Positions 8,054 through 14,649 of a stretch of 33,657 bases of DNA are shown here, in pieces; the stretch's first letter is position 1, and every line of letters starts with the position of its first letter. The notes beneath the pieces are model-generated. The model had not been told where the DNA came from, ran no database searches, and saw nothing but the letters and a program-made list of their open reading frames with translations. Source of the DNA: an uncultured Ruminococcus sp. (GTDB lineage: Bacteria > Bacillota > Clostridia > Oscillospirales > Acutalibacteraceae); the NCBI GenBank assembly GCA_902764235.1, contig CACWVH010000054.1:1-33657 (forward strand), given 5' to 3'. The translations under genes and the position numbers were made by a program.

Positions 8054-8497
8054 GTGAAAAAACGAATAATTATTATTTGTGCAGCATTGATATCCGCAGT
8101 GATGCTGAGCCTTGCAGGATGCTCACAGCAGGAAAAGCAGACTGATTACAAGGACGGGGTATATACCGGAAAAAGCTCAGTTCATCAGTCAGACGAGGAC
8201 GGAAACGGCTCGGGCTACGGTGAAACAGAGATTGAGATAAAGAACAACAAGATAGTTTCATGCACCTTTACAACATATGAGCCTGACGGTACATTAAAGG
8301 ATGAAAGCTACGGCTCGGAATTTTCAAAGGAAAACAGACTGAAAGCACAAAAGGCAGTACAGGCGAGCACAAAATACGGTTCAATGCTTGTATCGAAGGG
8401 CTCAGTAGATGAGGTAGACGCAATAAGCGGAGCGACCATTTCCTATGAAGAATTCAAAGAAGCTGTTGAGGATGCGCTTAAAAAGGCTGAAAAATAA
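8054..8497 (+). CDS. FMN-binding-domain lipoprotein, predicted covalently flavinylated
   Basis: A 147-residue lipoprotein: signal with LAGC lipobox (Cys23), then an FMN-binding domain. Its motif DAISGAT (residues 122-128) fits the consensus at which ApbE attaches FMN through a phosphoester bond, here predicted on Thr128. The start is GTG at 8054, with AGGAGAG (8041-8047) in front and the upstream stop overlapping this region. The protein would face outside and carry one-electron or two-electron redox equivalents. In the Campylobacter and E. coli clusters thioredoxin-like proteins occupy a comparable place, so a reducing role towards metal or cysteines of the DUF2318 protein is a reasonable inference. 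No ApbE gene lies in this window. Confidence 0.9.
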   Translation: MKKRIIIICAALISAVMLSLAGCSQQEKQTDYKDGVYTGKSSVHQSDEDGNGSGYGETEIEIKNNKIVSCTFTTYEPDGTLKDESYGSEFSKENRLKAQKAVQASTKYGSMLVSKGSVDEVDAISGATISYEEFKEAVEDALKKAEK

Positions 8498-8533
8498 GCA
8501 GATGAAATAAAGAAGCGGAAAAGAGGAAGGATA

Positions 8534-8989
8534 ATGCTTGTAAACAAACCAAAATTAAAGATTGCCGTAACAGAGCTGCTCATTGCAGCTGTTTCGATAA
8601 TATTTCTTATAGGGATAAGAGTATGGTTCCCGGTATGCGAGCCTTCGGGGGAAAGCTATATGAGCTGCCACTGGGCAGGTGAGTCGCTGGGAGCGGTTTC
8701 GATAGTAATAGCTGTGCTGTCGGTTGTACATATTTTTATTCCTGATGCAAAAATAAAGACGGGCATGGATATCGCTGCACTGGGAACTGCTGTGTATACA
8801 TTTCTGATCCCGGGGACGATAATAAGTCTTTGTAAGATGCCTGAGATGTCATGCAGAAGCAATACGGCTCTCTGGACAACGGTAATAATGATAGTTTTTG
8901 CAGTGATTACAGCAGCGGATATTATTCTTCAGCTGTCATGCAACTCCGGGGAAAAGCACAGAAGAAAGAAAACGGAAGGTCAGATATGA
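8534..8989 (+). CDS. DUF4418-family small membrane protein
   Basis: A 151-residue protein with four predicted membrane segments (about 10-30, 52-72, 80-105 and 112-135) and a short basic tail. Two Cys-containing outer loops are visible, WFPVC...MSCHWAG and CKMPEMSCRS, a pattern typical of the DUF4418 family. The family's biochemical role is unknown. The paired Cys/His/Met residues at the membrane surface could bind metal or take part in redox chemistry. GGAAGG precedes the ATG. Its stop overlaps the start of the next permease in an ATGA (8986-8989), which implies translational coupling with the third permease. Confidence 0.82.
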   Translation: MLVNKPKLKIAVTELLIAAVSIIFLIGIRVWFPVCEPSGESYMSCHWAGESLGAVSIVIAVLSVVHIFIPDAKIKTGMDIAALGTAVYTFLIPGTIISLCKMPEMSCRSNTALWTTVIMIVFAVITAADIILQLSCNSGEKHRRKKTEGQI

Positions 8990-10194
8990 AATTTGCTTTT
9001 AATGTTTCACTGAAAAATATCAGAAGAAGACCCTTCCGTTCAGCGGCACTCGGAGCGCTTGTGATGCTGCTGACGATCTGTCTGTTTCTCGGTGCAGAGG
9101 TGATACTCAGTCTTCAGGGCGGTCTTGATGCATACAGGTCAAGACTCGGGGCGGATGTGATAGTTACACCCTCATCAGCGTCTGCCCACGGTTCTGTTGA
9201 TGATATTTTTCTCCAGGGTATTACGGGCAATTATTATATGTCTGAAAAGGATATTAAGAAAGCCGCAGATACAGACGGCGTTCAGAGTATATCAAGACAG
9301 TTTTACCTGACCTCGGCAAAGGCAGGCTGCTGCTCGGCGAGAGTTCAGATCATCGGCTTCGAGCCGGAAACTGATTTTTCTGTTCTGCCATGGATAAAAG
9401 AAAGCTACAGCGGAGAAATACGAAACGGAGATATTGTTGTCGGCTCGGAGATAAGCGTGCCTTCTGACAGACAGATAAAATTCTACGGCAAAAAATATAA
9501 TGTTGCAGCAATACTTGGGAAAACCGGTACAGGACTTGATAATGCAGTTTTCACAGGCTACGATACAATAAAGGAAATGGCAAGGAGCGCTGCGGATATT
9601 ATTTCCAGAAAGGAATTCAGCGGAGTCAATATTGATAATACGGCTTCTGCATTGCTTATAAGGGTAAAGGATGGCTATGATCCCCAGACTGTGGCGGATG
9701 ATATCAATATACATATCACAAAGGTGCAGGCGAAGGCTTCAAAAAGCATGATATCCGGTCTGTCTGACGGGCTTTCGGGCATTTCAGGAATAATAGCTGT
9801 GCTTGTGGGTGCAGTATGGGTATTCTGCTTTATTATCATGCTGATGGTTTTTGCACTTCTTTCAAATGAAAGAAAAAAGGAATTCGCTGTTTTCAGGATA
9901 ATAGGTGCATCGGGAAAAATGCTGACTGCTGTTATGGCGGGGGAAACAGCGGTGCTGTGTCTTGCCGGCTCTGCGGCAGGGCTGCTTGTGTCGGTGCCGT
10001 TGTGCTTTCCTCTTTCGGATATGATACACAGCTCCCTTTCACTGCCTCTGCTGATGCCGGACGGTGCAGTGCTTGCGGCACTGTGTGCAGGAGCTGCTGT
10101 AATACCGCTGATAACGGGAGTGCTTATATCGCTTGCTTCGGCGGTCAGGATAACAAAGGCAGAAACAGGTCTGCTACTGAGGGAGGGTGCATGA
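8986..10194 (+). CDS. MacB/FtsX-type ABC transporter permease (third of the cluster)
   Basis: A 402-residue permease with a basic N terminus (NVSLKNIRRRPFRS), a first membrane segment, an outer domain of about 240 residues and three C-terminal membrane segments; the family hallmark reads NERKKEFAVFRIIGAS. Start at ATG 8986 is supported by GGAAGGT five bases upstream, by the ATGA overlap with the DUF4418 gene, and by the normal N terminus it gives; a longer in-frame extension back to 8851 would overlap the previous gene and looks wrong. It has its own ATPase immediately downstream (10195), so the cluster contains two complete ABC modules. Confidence 0.9.
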   Translation: MKFAFNVSLKNIRRRPFRSAALGALVMLLTICLFLGAEVILSLQGGLDAYRSRLGADVIVTPSSASAHGSVDDIFLQGITGNYYMSEKDIKKAADTDGVQSISRQFYLTSAKAGCCSARVQIIGFEPETDFSVLPWIKESYSGEIRNGDIVVGSEISVPSDRQIKFYGKKYNVAAILGKTGTGLDNAVFTGYDTIKEMARSAADIISRKEFSGVNIDNTASALLIRVKDGYDPQTVADDINIHITKVQAKASKSMISGLSDGLSGISGIIAVLVGAVWVFCFIIMLMVFALLSNERKKEFAVFRIIGASGKMLTAVMAGETAVLCLAGSAAGLLVSVPLCFPLSDMIHSSLSLPLLMPDGAVLAALCAGAAVIPLITGVLISLASAVRITKAETGLLLREGA

Positions 10195-10878
10195 ATGAAG
10201 CTGAGAGCAGAAGGAATAAGCAGAAATTTTTTCAGAAAAGGTAAGAACACTAATTTTTTCACAGCTGTTGAAAAAACTGATTTTGAGCTTGAGCAGGGCT
10301 GTCTGACTGAAATAACAGGTCACTCGGGCAGCGGAAAAACAACCTTTTCAAATATGCTGTGCGGACTGCTGACTCCTGACAGCGGAAGGGTTTTTCTCGG
10401 AGACCAGTCATTATATGAGCTTGACGACAGAAAGCGCTCTTATCTGCGCAATCGCTATATCGGGATAATTCCGCAGGGGCAGACAGGTCTTCACGGGCTG
10501 ACAGTGCTTGAAAATGTGATGCTTCAGGCGGAAATGTACGGCAGCACCCCGGATGCAAGGGAAAAAGCCGTTTCACTGCTTGAAGCGGCAGGCATCGGGG
10601 AGCTGTGCGAGGTTTATTCAAACGAGCTTTCCGGCGGAGAACTGAGACGTATGGTTATCGCCCGTGCAATGATGAATGATCCGCCCATACTGATCGCAGA
10701 TGAGCCCACAGGAGATCTTGACAGTGAAACAACAGCTCTTATACTTGAGCTTTTCAGAAAATATGCCGATTCCGGCAACGCTGTGCTTATGGTGACCCAT
10801 GAAAAAGAGGCGCTTTGTCATGCAGACAGAATTTTTTGTATGGAAAAGGGCATTCTGAGCAGCGTACCCAAGAAATAA
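10195..10878 (+). CDS. ABC transporter ATPase of the second module
   Basis: A 227-residue ATPase. Walker A is GHSGSGKTT (about residues 41-49), the Q-loop region IGIIPQGQTG, signature LSGGELRR, Walker B PILIADEPTGDLD and switch VTHE. It starts directly after the permease stop, with GGGAGGG at 10182-10188 inside the end of the permease gene. It is the last gene of the iron cluster and is followed by a hairpin terminator (10925-10983). Sequence and spacing tie it to the third permease rather than to the first pair. Confidence 0.93.
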   Translation: MKLRAEGISRNFFRKGKNTNFFTAVEKTDFELEQGCLTEITGHSGSGKTTFSNMLCGLLTPDSGRVFLGDQSLYELDDRKRSYLRNRYIGIIPQGQTGLHGLTVLENVMLQAEMYGSTPDAREKAVSLLEAAGIGELCEVYSNELSGGELRRMVIARAMMNDPPILIADEPTGDLDSETTALILELFRKYADSGNAVLMVTHEKEALCHADRIFCMEKGILSSVPKK

Positions 10879-10924
10879 AAGCAGAAGCTCCGGGAACAGA
10901 GCACGCCGGAAAAATAAACATATG

Positions 10925-10983
10925 ACAGCTTTGGAATCATTATGTAAATTTTACTTATAAAAAATGGTTCCGGAGCTGTTTTT
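10925..10983 (+). terminator. Intrinsic terminator at the end of the iron operon
   Basis: ACAGCTTTGGAATCAT (10925-10940) pairs, with a few G-U or mismatched positions, with ATGGTTCCGGAGCTGT (10964-10979), followed by TTTTT. A small inner GTAAA/TTTAC helix shortens the loop. Confidence 0.75.
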
Positions 10984-10999
10984 ATGTATAGTTAAAATA

Positions 11000-11028
11000 T
11001 TGACAAGAATCCTTAATAATGATATAAT
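11000..11028 (+). promoter_or_regulatory. Promoter of the cpsC/cpsD-type pair
   Basis: Perfect TTGACA (11000-11005), 17-base spacer, perfect TATAAT (11023-11028); start expected near 11035, leaving a leader of about 150 bases with one small hairpin (AATGCT/AGCATT near 11067-11086). The stretch 10879-11187 otherwise contains only the upstream terminator. Confidence 0.88.
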
Positions 11029-11187
11029 AAGTCGGAATAATTGAGGTATATCCAATAACCTGTACAATGCTGATGATAAAGCATTTTACTTATGAGTCGT
11101 TTTATAGTTTCTGAAAAATAATCTTTCGATCATTTTTATCATGCATATCATTTCGGTTATTGAAAATGCGGAATAGGAGTTGGGATA

Positions 11188-11907
11188 ATGGATGAAAAGG
11201 AAAACGTCCGGGAAACGGAAATCGATCTCAGGGCGATATTGCTTCTTCTAAGAAGAAATCTGGCATTCCTTATAGTTGTTACTGTTTTGTTTGGCGTTAC
11301 TTCGTATCTTTTTTCAAAGTTCTTTCTTCCGAAAAAATATGAGGCGACCGCAACTATCATTGTAAACAACCTGTCCGACAGTGAGGCTACGGTAAATAAT
11401 ACAGAGATCCTTGCGGCTCAGAACCTTGCTGATGTGTATGCGATCATCATCAAATCCGATACGGTGCTTCAGGAGGTCATTGACAGGGAAAAGCTCAGTA
11501 TGTCATATGATGAGCTGAGAAATGCAGTCAGTGTAACGAGCGTAAATTCTACTCAGGTAATCAGCGTATCGATGATACATTCTGATAAGAATGTTGCAAA
11601 GACAGTTATTGCAAGTATCGTTGATATCGCACCGCCGATAATCAAGGACAGAGTTGAAGCAGGCTCTGTTGAGGAGCTTGGTGATGCAAAGATCAGCAAT
11701 AACGGAAATCCTGTCAGTCCGAAATCAGGCAGAAATGCGGCAATAGGCGCTGCTCTCGGACTTGTTCTGGCTCTTGCATTTATCTTTGTAAAGGAATTCA
11801 CAAACAACACCTTCAAGACTGAGGAAGATGTGACCGATACATTAAAAATACCGCTGCTCGGAATAATACCTGCCGTGGAGACAAAGGAGTTTAATAAGAA
11901 TGTTTAA
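11188..11907 (+). CDS. Polysaccharide co-polymerase / tyrosine-kinase adaptor (Wzz/CpsC type)
   Basis: A 239-residue membrane protein of the Wzz family. A cytoplasmic N terminus (about 1-25) precedes a membrane segment near 30-50, an outer domain follows, then the typical proline-containing stretch NPVSPKSGRN leads into a second membrane segment (about 185-205) and a short cytoplasmic tail that normally activates the partner kinase. Such proteins set chain length of capsule or exopolysaccharide. RBS AGGAG precedes the ATG. It overlaps the kinase gene by 8 bases. No glycosyltransferase, flippase or polymerase gene is seen in the window, so the pair appears to be separate from its biosynthesis locus. 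Confidence 0.88.
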   Translation: MDEKENVRETEIDLRAILLLLRRNLAFLIVVTVLFGVTSYLFSKFFLPKKYEATATIIVNNLSDSEATVNNTEILAAQNLADVYAIIIKSDTVLQEVIDREKLSMSYDELRNAVSVTSVNSTQVISVSMIHSDKNVAKTVIASIVDIAPPIIKDRVEAGSVEELGDAKISNNGNPVSPKSGRNAAIGAALGLVLALAFIFVKEFTNNTFKTEEDVTDTLKIPLLGIIPAVETKEFNKNV

Positions 11908-12682
11908 ACGTAAGAACAAACCTGTTGTAAAAAGCTTGTGCAGTATTGCAGACCCGAATGCACCGTTCAATTATGTTGAAGCATACAAAATGCTTTGCAC
12001 AAATATTGAGTTCCTTAGTGCGACACAGAAATGTAAGAATATAATGATAACCTCAACTCTTGCAAATGAGGGTAAAACAAATATTTCCATCAATCTTGCG
12101 CTGACTCTTTCCGGCTACAACAAAAGCGTATGCCTTGTTGAGTGTGACCTGAGAAAGCCTGCTATACACCGTTATATCGACTCAAAGAGAAACTCCTACG
12201 GACTTACAAATGTGCTCAAGGGTCAGGTCGATATCGGCAGCGTGCTTCATAAGGTAAGCGGAACGAAAATGAGTATACTTCTTGCAGGCTCAATACCGCC
12301 GAACCCGTCAGAGCTTCTTTCAAGCCCTAACATGAAGGCACTCGTAGACGAGCTTGAAACAAAATTTGATTATGTAATTTACGATACACCCCCTGTATTC
12401 CTTGTAACAGATGCGGTTGCACTCGGAAAATATATGGACGGTGCTGTTTTCGTAATCAAGCATAACTTTACTGACAAGAACGTTGTGGTGCAGGCAAAGA
12501 AAAACCTTGAGGCAGGCGGTGTAAAGATCCTCGGCGCAATTTACAGTACCTACAACGCAAAGCAGGCAAGCTCGTACTCGAAGTATTCCAACTATTATTA
12601 TTATGAATACTATTCAAGCGATAAGGATGAAAAGGGTTCTCAGCCAAGAAGCAGGAGAGCACGACATTCTGTCGATGACTAA
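11900..12682 (+). CDS. Bacterial tyrosine kinase (BY-kinase, CpsD/CapB type)
   Basis: A 260-residue cytoplasmic P-loop kinase that works with the adaptor encoded just before it. Visible are Walker A STLANEGKT (about residues 52-60), Walker A' VCLVECDLRKP (about 77-87, with Glu where Asp is commoner) and Walker B YVIYDTPP. The tail has a dense tyrosine cluster (SSYSKYSNYYYYEYYSSD), the usual autophosphorylation site, followed by a basic end. Start ATG 11900 lies within the adaptor's last codons, implying coupled translation. A hairpin terminator follows at 12695-12732. Regulation of polysaccharide export or of unlinked targets is inferred from the family. Confidence 0.9.
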   Translation: MFKRKNKPVVKSLCSIADPNAPFNYVEAYKMLCTNIEFLSATQKCKNIMITSTLANEGKTNISINLALTLSGYNKSVCLVECDLRKPAIHRYIDSKRNSYGLTNVLKGQVDIGSVLHKVSGTKMSILLAGSIPPNPSELLSSPNMKALVDELETKFDYVIYDTPPVFLVTDAVALGKYMDGAVFVIKHNFTDKNVVVQAKKNLEAGGVKILGAIYSTYNAKQASSYSKYSNYYYYEYYSSDKDEKGSQPRSRRARHSVDD

Positions 12683-12694
12683 AGTATAAATTAT

Positions 12695-12732
12695 ACGGCA
12701 GAAATCCGTTTCCGGTTTTTCTGCCGTGTTTT
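12695..12732 (+). terminator. Intrinsic terminator after the tyrosine kinase gene
   Basis: ACGGCAGAAA (12695-12704) pairs with TTTCTGCCGT (12718-12727), followed by GTTTT. Confidence 0.8.
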
Positions 12733-12759
12733 AGCATATATATGCCCGAAATCAATTAC

Positions 12760-12765
12760 TATAAT
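12760..12765 (+). promoter_or_regulatory. Possible -10 element ahead of the NAD-salvage pair
   Basis: A perfect TATAAT lies four bases left of the repeat element that begins at 12769. The region 17 bases upstream reads TATATA, a poor -35. If used, transcription would begin inside the repeat element and place its hairpins in the leader. Confidence 0.35.
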
Positions 12766-12768
12766 AGC

Positions 12769-12868
12769 TAAGGAAACACTGATTAGTTCATTAATCAGTG
12801 TTTGGGGTGTGGGGCGAAGCCCCACGTATAGCCACTTCTAACTTGCTTCAAACATAAAATGATATTTT
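12769..12868 (+). repeat. Dispersed element family A, copy lacking its right end
   Basis: These 100 bases are identical to 16365-16464. The element begins TAAGGAAACACTGATTA, contains a hairpin (CACTGATTAG/TTAATCAGTG) and a GTGGGGC/GCCCCAC hairpin, and is non-coding. The right terminal inverted repeat present in the other copy is missing; instead the nicotinamidase-like coding sequence starts at the break (12869). Confidence 0.85.
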
Positions 12869-12875
12869 TGTTGAT

Positions 12876-13373
12876 ATGCAGAAGGATTTTGTTGACGGTT
12901 CACTCGGCTCTGAGCAGGCACAGCTTATTGTGTCGGCAGCAGCTGAAAAGATTAGCAGCTTTGACGGAGATATCTTTGTCACCTTCGATACGCACTTTGA
13001 AAACTATCTTCAGAGCGCCGAGGGAAAAAAGCTTCCCGTTCCTCACTGCATAAAAGGTACAGAAGGCTGGAAGCTGGACAGCTGTATTGAGAGGGCTTTG
13101 TCAGGAAAACAGTATACAAGCGTTGAAAAGCTTACCTTCGGCTCGACAGAGCTGCCGGGGCTTATCAGTAAGGCAGCAGACGGAGATGAGTTTTCAGTAG
13201 AGCTTATCGGTCTTTGTACGGATATCTGTGTTGTAAGCAATGCGCTGATCCTCAAAGCGAGCTTTCCGGAAGCTGAGATCTCAGTCTGTGCGTCCTGCTG
13301 TGCAGGTGTTACACCTGAGCTTCACGAGGCAGCCCTTGCAACAATGAAAAGCTGCCAGATAAATATTATTTGA
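12876..13373 (+). CDS. Nicotinamidase-like isochorismatase-family hydrolase, 5' end lost
   Basis: Expected to hydrolyse nicotinamide to nicotinate. Counting from ATG 12876 (165 residues), metal ligands Asp38/His40 (DTH) and His57 (PHC), Lys85 and the nucleophile Cys118 (in TDICV) are visible. The family's catalytic Asp lies in VDMQKDF, and here that Asp codon (12873-12875) is directly upstream of the only nearby ATG. In frame the upstream codons read Asn-Asp-Ile-Phe-Val-Asp before the ATG, with a stop at 12855-12857. There is no ribosome binding site and no ATG that would include the Asp, because family A repeat sequence ends at 12868. So about 8-10 N-terminal residues are missing, and the gene is either inactive or starts at a rare codon such as ATT 12864. 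The next gene, pncB, is the following step in NAD salvage. Confidence 0.78.
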   Translation: MQKDFVDGSLGSEQAQLIVSAAAEKISSFDGDIFVTFDTHFENYLQSAEGKKLPVPHCIKGTEGWKLDSCIERALSGKQYTSVEKLTFGSTELPGLISKAADGDEFSVELIGLCTDICVVSNALILKASFPEAEISVCASCCAGVTPELHEAALATMKSCQINII

Positions 13374-13386
13374 AAGGACGATGAAA

Positions 13387-14580
13387 ATGAAGCTTGAACC
13401 TATCGTGATATCCCTGCTTGATACCGATCTGTACAAATTCAATATGGATCAGGTTATTTTTCATAAGCATACCGACCTATGCGGACAGTATTATTTTAAA
13501 TGCCGCAATAAGGATGTAGTGTTTACAAAGGAAATGGCAGACGAAATAAAGGCTCAGACAGATCATCTCTGTACCTTGAGGTTTACAGATGACGAGCTTG
13601 ATTATCTGCGCTCCATACGCTTTATAAAAAATGACTATGTAGAATTCCTTCGTCTGTGGCATCCGATAAGAGATTATGTGGATATAAAGCTTACAGATGA
13701 AGGAGAACTTGAAATTGTCGTTGACGGTCCGCTGTTTTCTGCCATGCAGTTTGAGATATATCTTCTTGAGATCGTGAACGAGGTGTATTTCCGCATGAGC
13801 TATGATTATGATACCCTGAGAAAATCAGCAGAGGAAAAGCTTGATGAAAAGCTCAGGATGCTCAGTGACGGTACATATACATTCAGCTTTGCGGAGTTCG
13901 GATGCAGGAGAAGGCTTTCAAGAGAATGGGAGGATGTGGTAATAAGACGTCTTGCTCAGGAAACGGACAAATGTGTCGGAACCTCAAATGTATATTTTGC
14001 AAAGAAATACGGACTTACTCCCATCGGAACCTATGCGCATGAATACGTGCAGATGTATCAGGGAATAGACAAGATACCCCTTGCTTATACTAACTACTAT
14101 GCAATGAAGGACTGGTATGACGAATATCAGGGCGATAACGGTACTGCACTGACAGATACCGTTACAACAGACCTTTTTCTCAGGGATTTCAACCGTTCAA
14201 TGGTGAATAACTATACAGGAGTGCGCCACGACAGCGCTGATCCATATGAATGGGGAGAGAAAATAATAGCACACTACAGGAAATACGGCGTCGATCCCAG
14301 AACAAAGCTTCTTCTTTTCAGCGACAGTCTTGATTTTGACCGTGCTCAGGCACTTTACGATCATTTCAGGGATAAGGCAAAGGTAAGCTTCGGAATAGGT
14401 ACATTCTGCTCAAACGATACCTGCGAGCCGGCACTTAATATTGTTATCAAGCTCCAGTATGTAAACGGACGTCCGGTGGCAAAGCTTTCGGATGCTCCCG
14501 GAAAGGCAATGTGCAGGGATGAGTCCTATCTTGAATATCTCAGACGTTCTGTTGAATTCAGACTTGAAAGAGAAAAATAA
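13387..14580 (+). CDS. pncB: Nicotinate phosphoribosyltransferase
   Basis: Converts nicotinate, PRPP and ATP to nicotinate mononucleotide in the Preiss-Handler NAD-salvage route. The 397-residue protein has the family start SLLDTDLYKFNM, the central HDSADPYEWGEK segment and LLLFSDSLDFDRA, all typical of bacterial PncB; the length is normal. ATG 13387 is preferred to ATG 13381 because AAAGGA (13373-13378) is 8 bases from the former and only 2 from the latter. The gene begins 13 bases after the nicotinamidase-like gene and shares its transcript. A strong bidirectional terminator follows. If the upstream gene is dead, this enzyme could still use nicotinate taken up from outside. Confidence 0.95.
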   Translation: MKLEPIVISLLDTDLYKFNMDQVIFHKHTDLCGQYYFKCRNKDVVFTKEMADEIKAQTDHLCTLRFTDDELDYLRSIRFIKNDYVEFLRLWHPIRDYVDIKLTDEGELEIVVDGPLFSAMQFEIYLLEIVNEVYFRMSYDYDTLRKSAEEKLDEKLRMLSDGTYTFSFAEFGCRRRLSREWEDVVIRRLAQETDKCVGTSNVYFAKKYGLTPIGTYAHEYVQMYQGIDKIPLAYTNYYAMKDWYDEYQGDNGTALTDTVTTDLFLRDFNRSMVNNYTGVRHDSADPYEWGEKIIAHYRKYGVDPRTKLLLFSDSLDFDRAQALYDHFRDKAKVSFGIGTFCSNDTCEPALNIVIKLQYVNGRPVAKLSDAPGKAMCRDESYLEYLRRSVEFRLEREK

Positions 14581-14606
14581 ATGCTGAAAAAGCTCAGCAA
14601 TCAAAA

Positions 14607-14649
14607 AACGCCTTCCCGGCTTCTGAATTTACCGGGAAAGCGTTATTTT
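14607..14649. terminator. Bidirectional terminator between pncB and the dockerin gene
   Basis: AACGCCTTCCCGG (14607-14619) pairs with CCGGGAAAGCGTT (14632-14644) with one mismatch. A run of T follows on the plus strand and AAAAAA precedes it, so it can act on both convergent genes. Confidence 0.85.

Noticed and set aside
8851-8985. N-terminal extension of the third permease by 45 residues
   Set aside because: It lies inside the DUF4418 gene in another frame, has no ribosome binding site, and ATG 8986 gives a normal permease start with an ATGA overlap.
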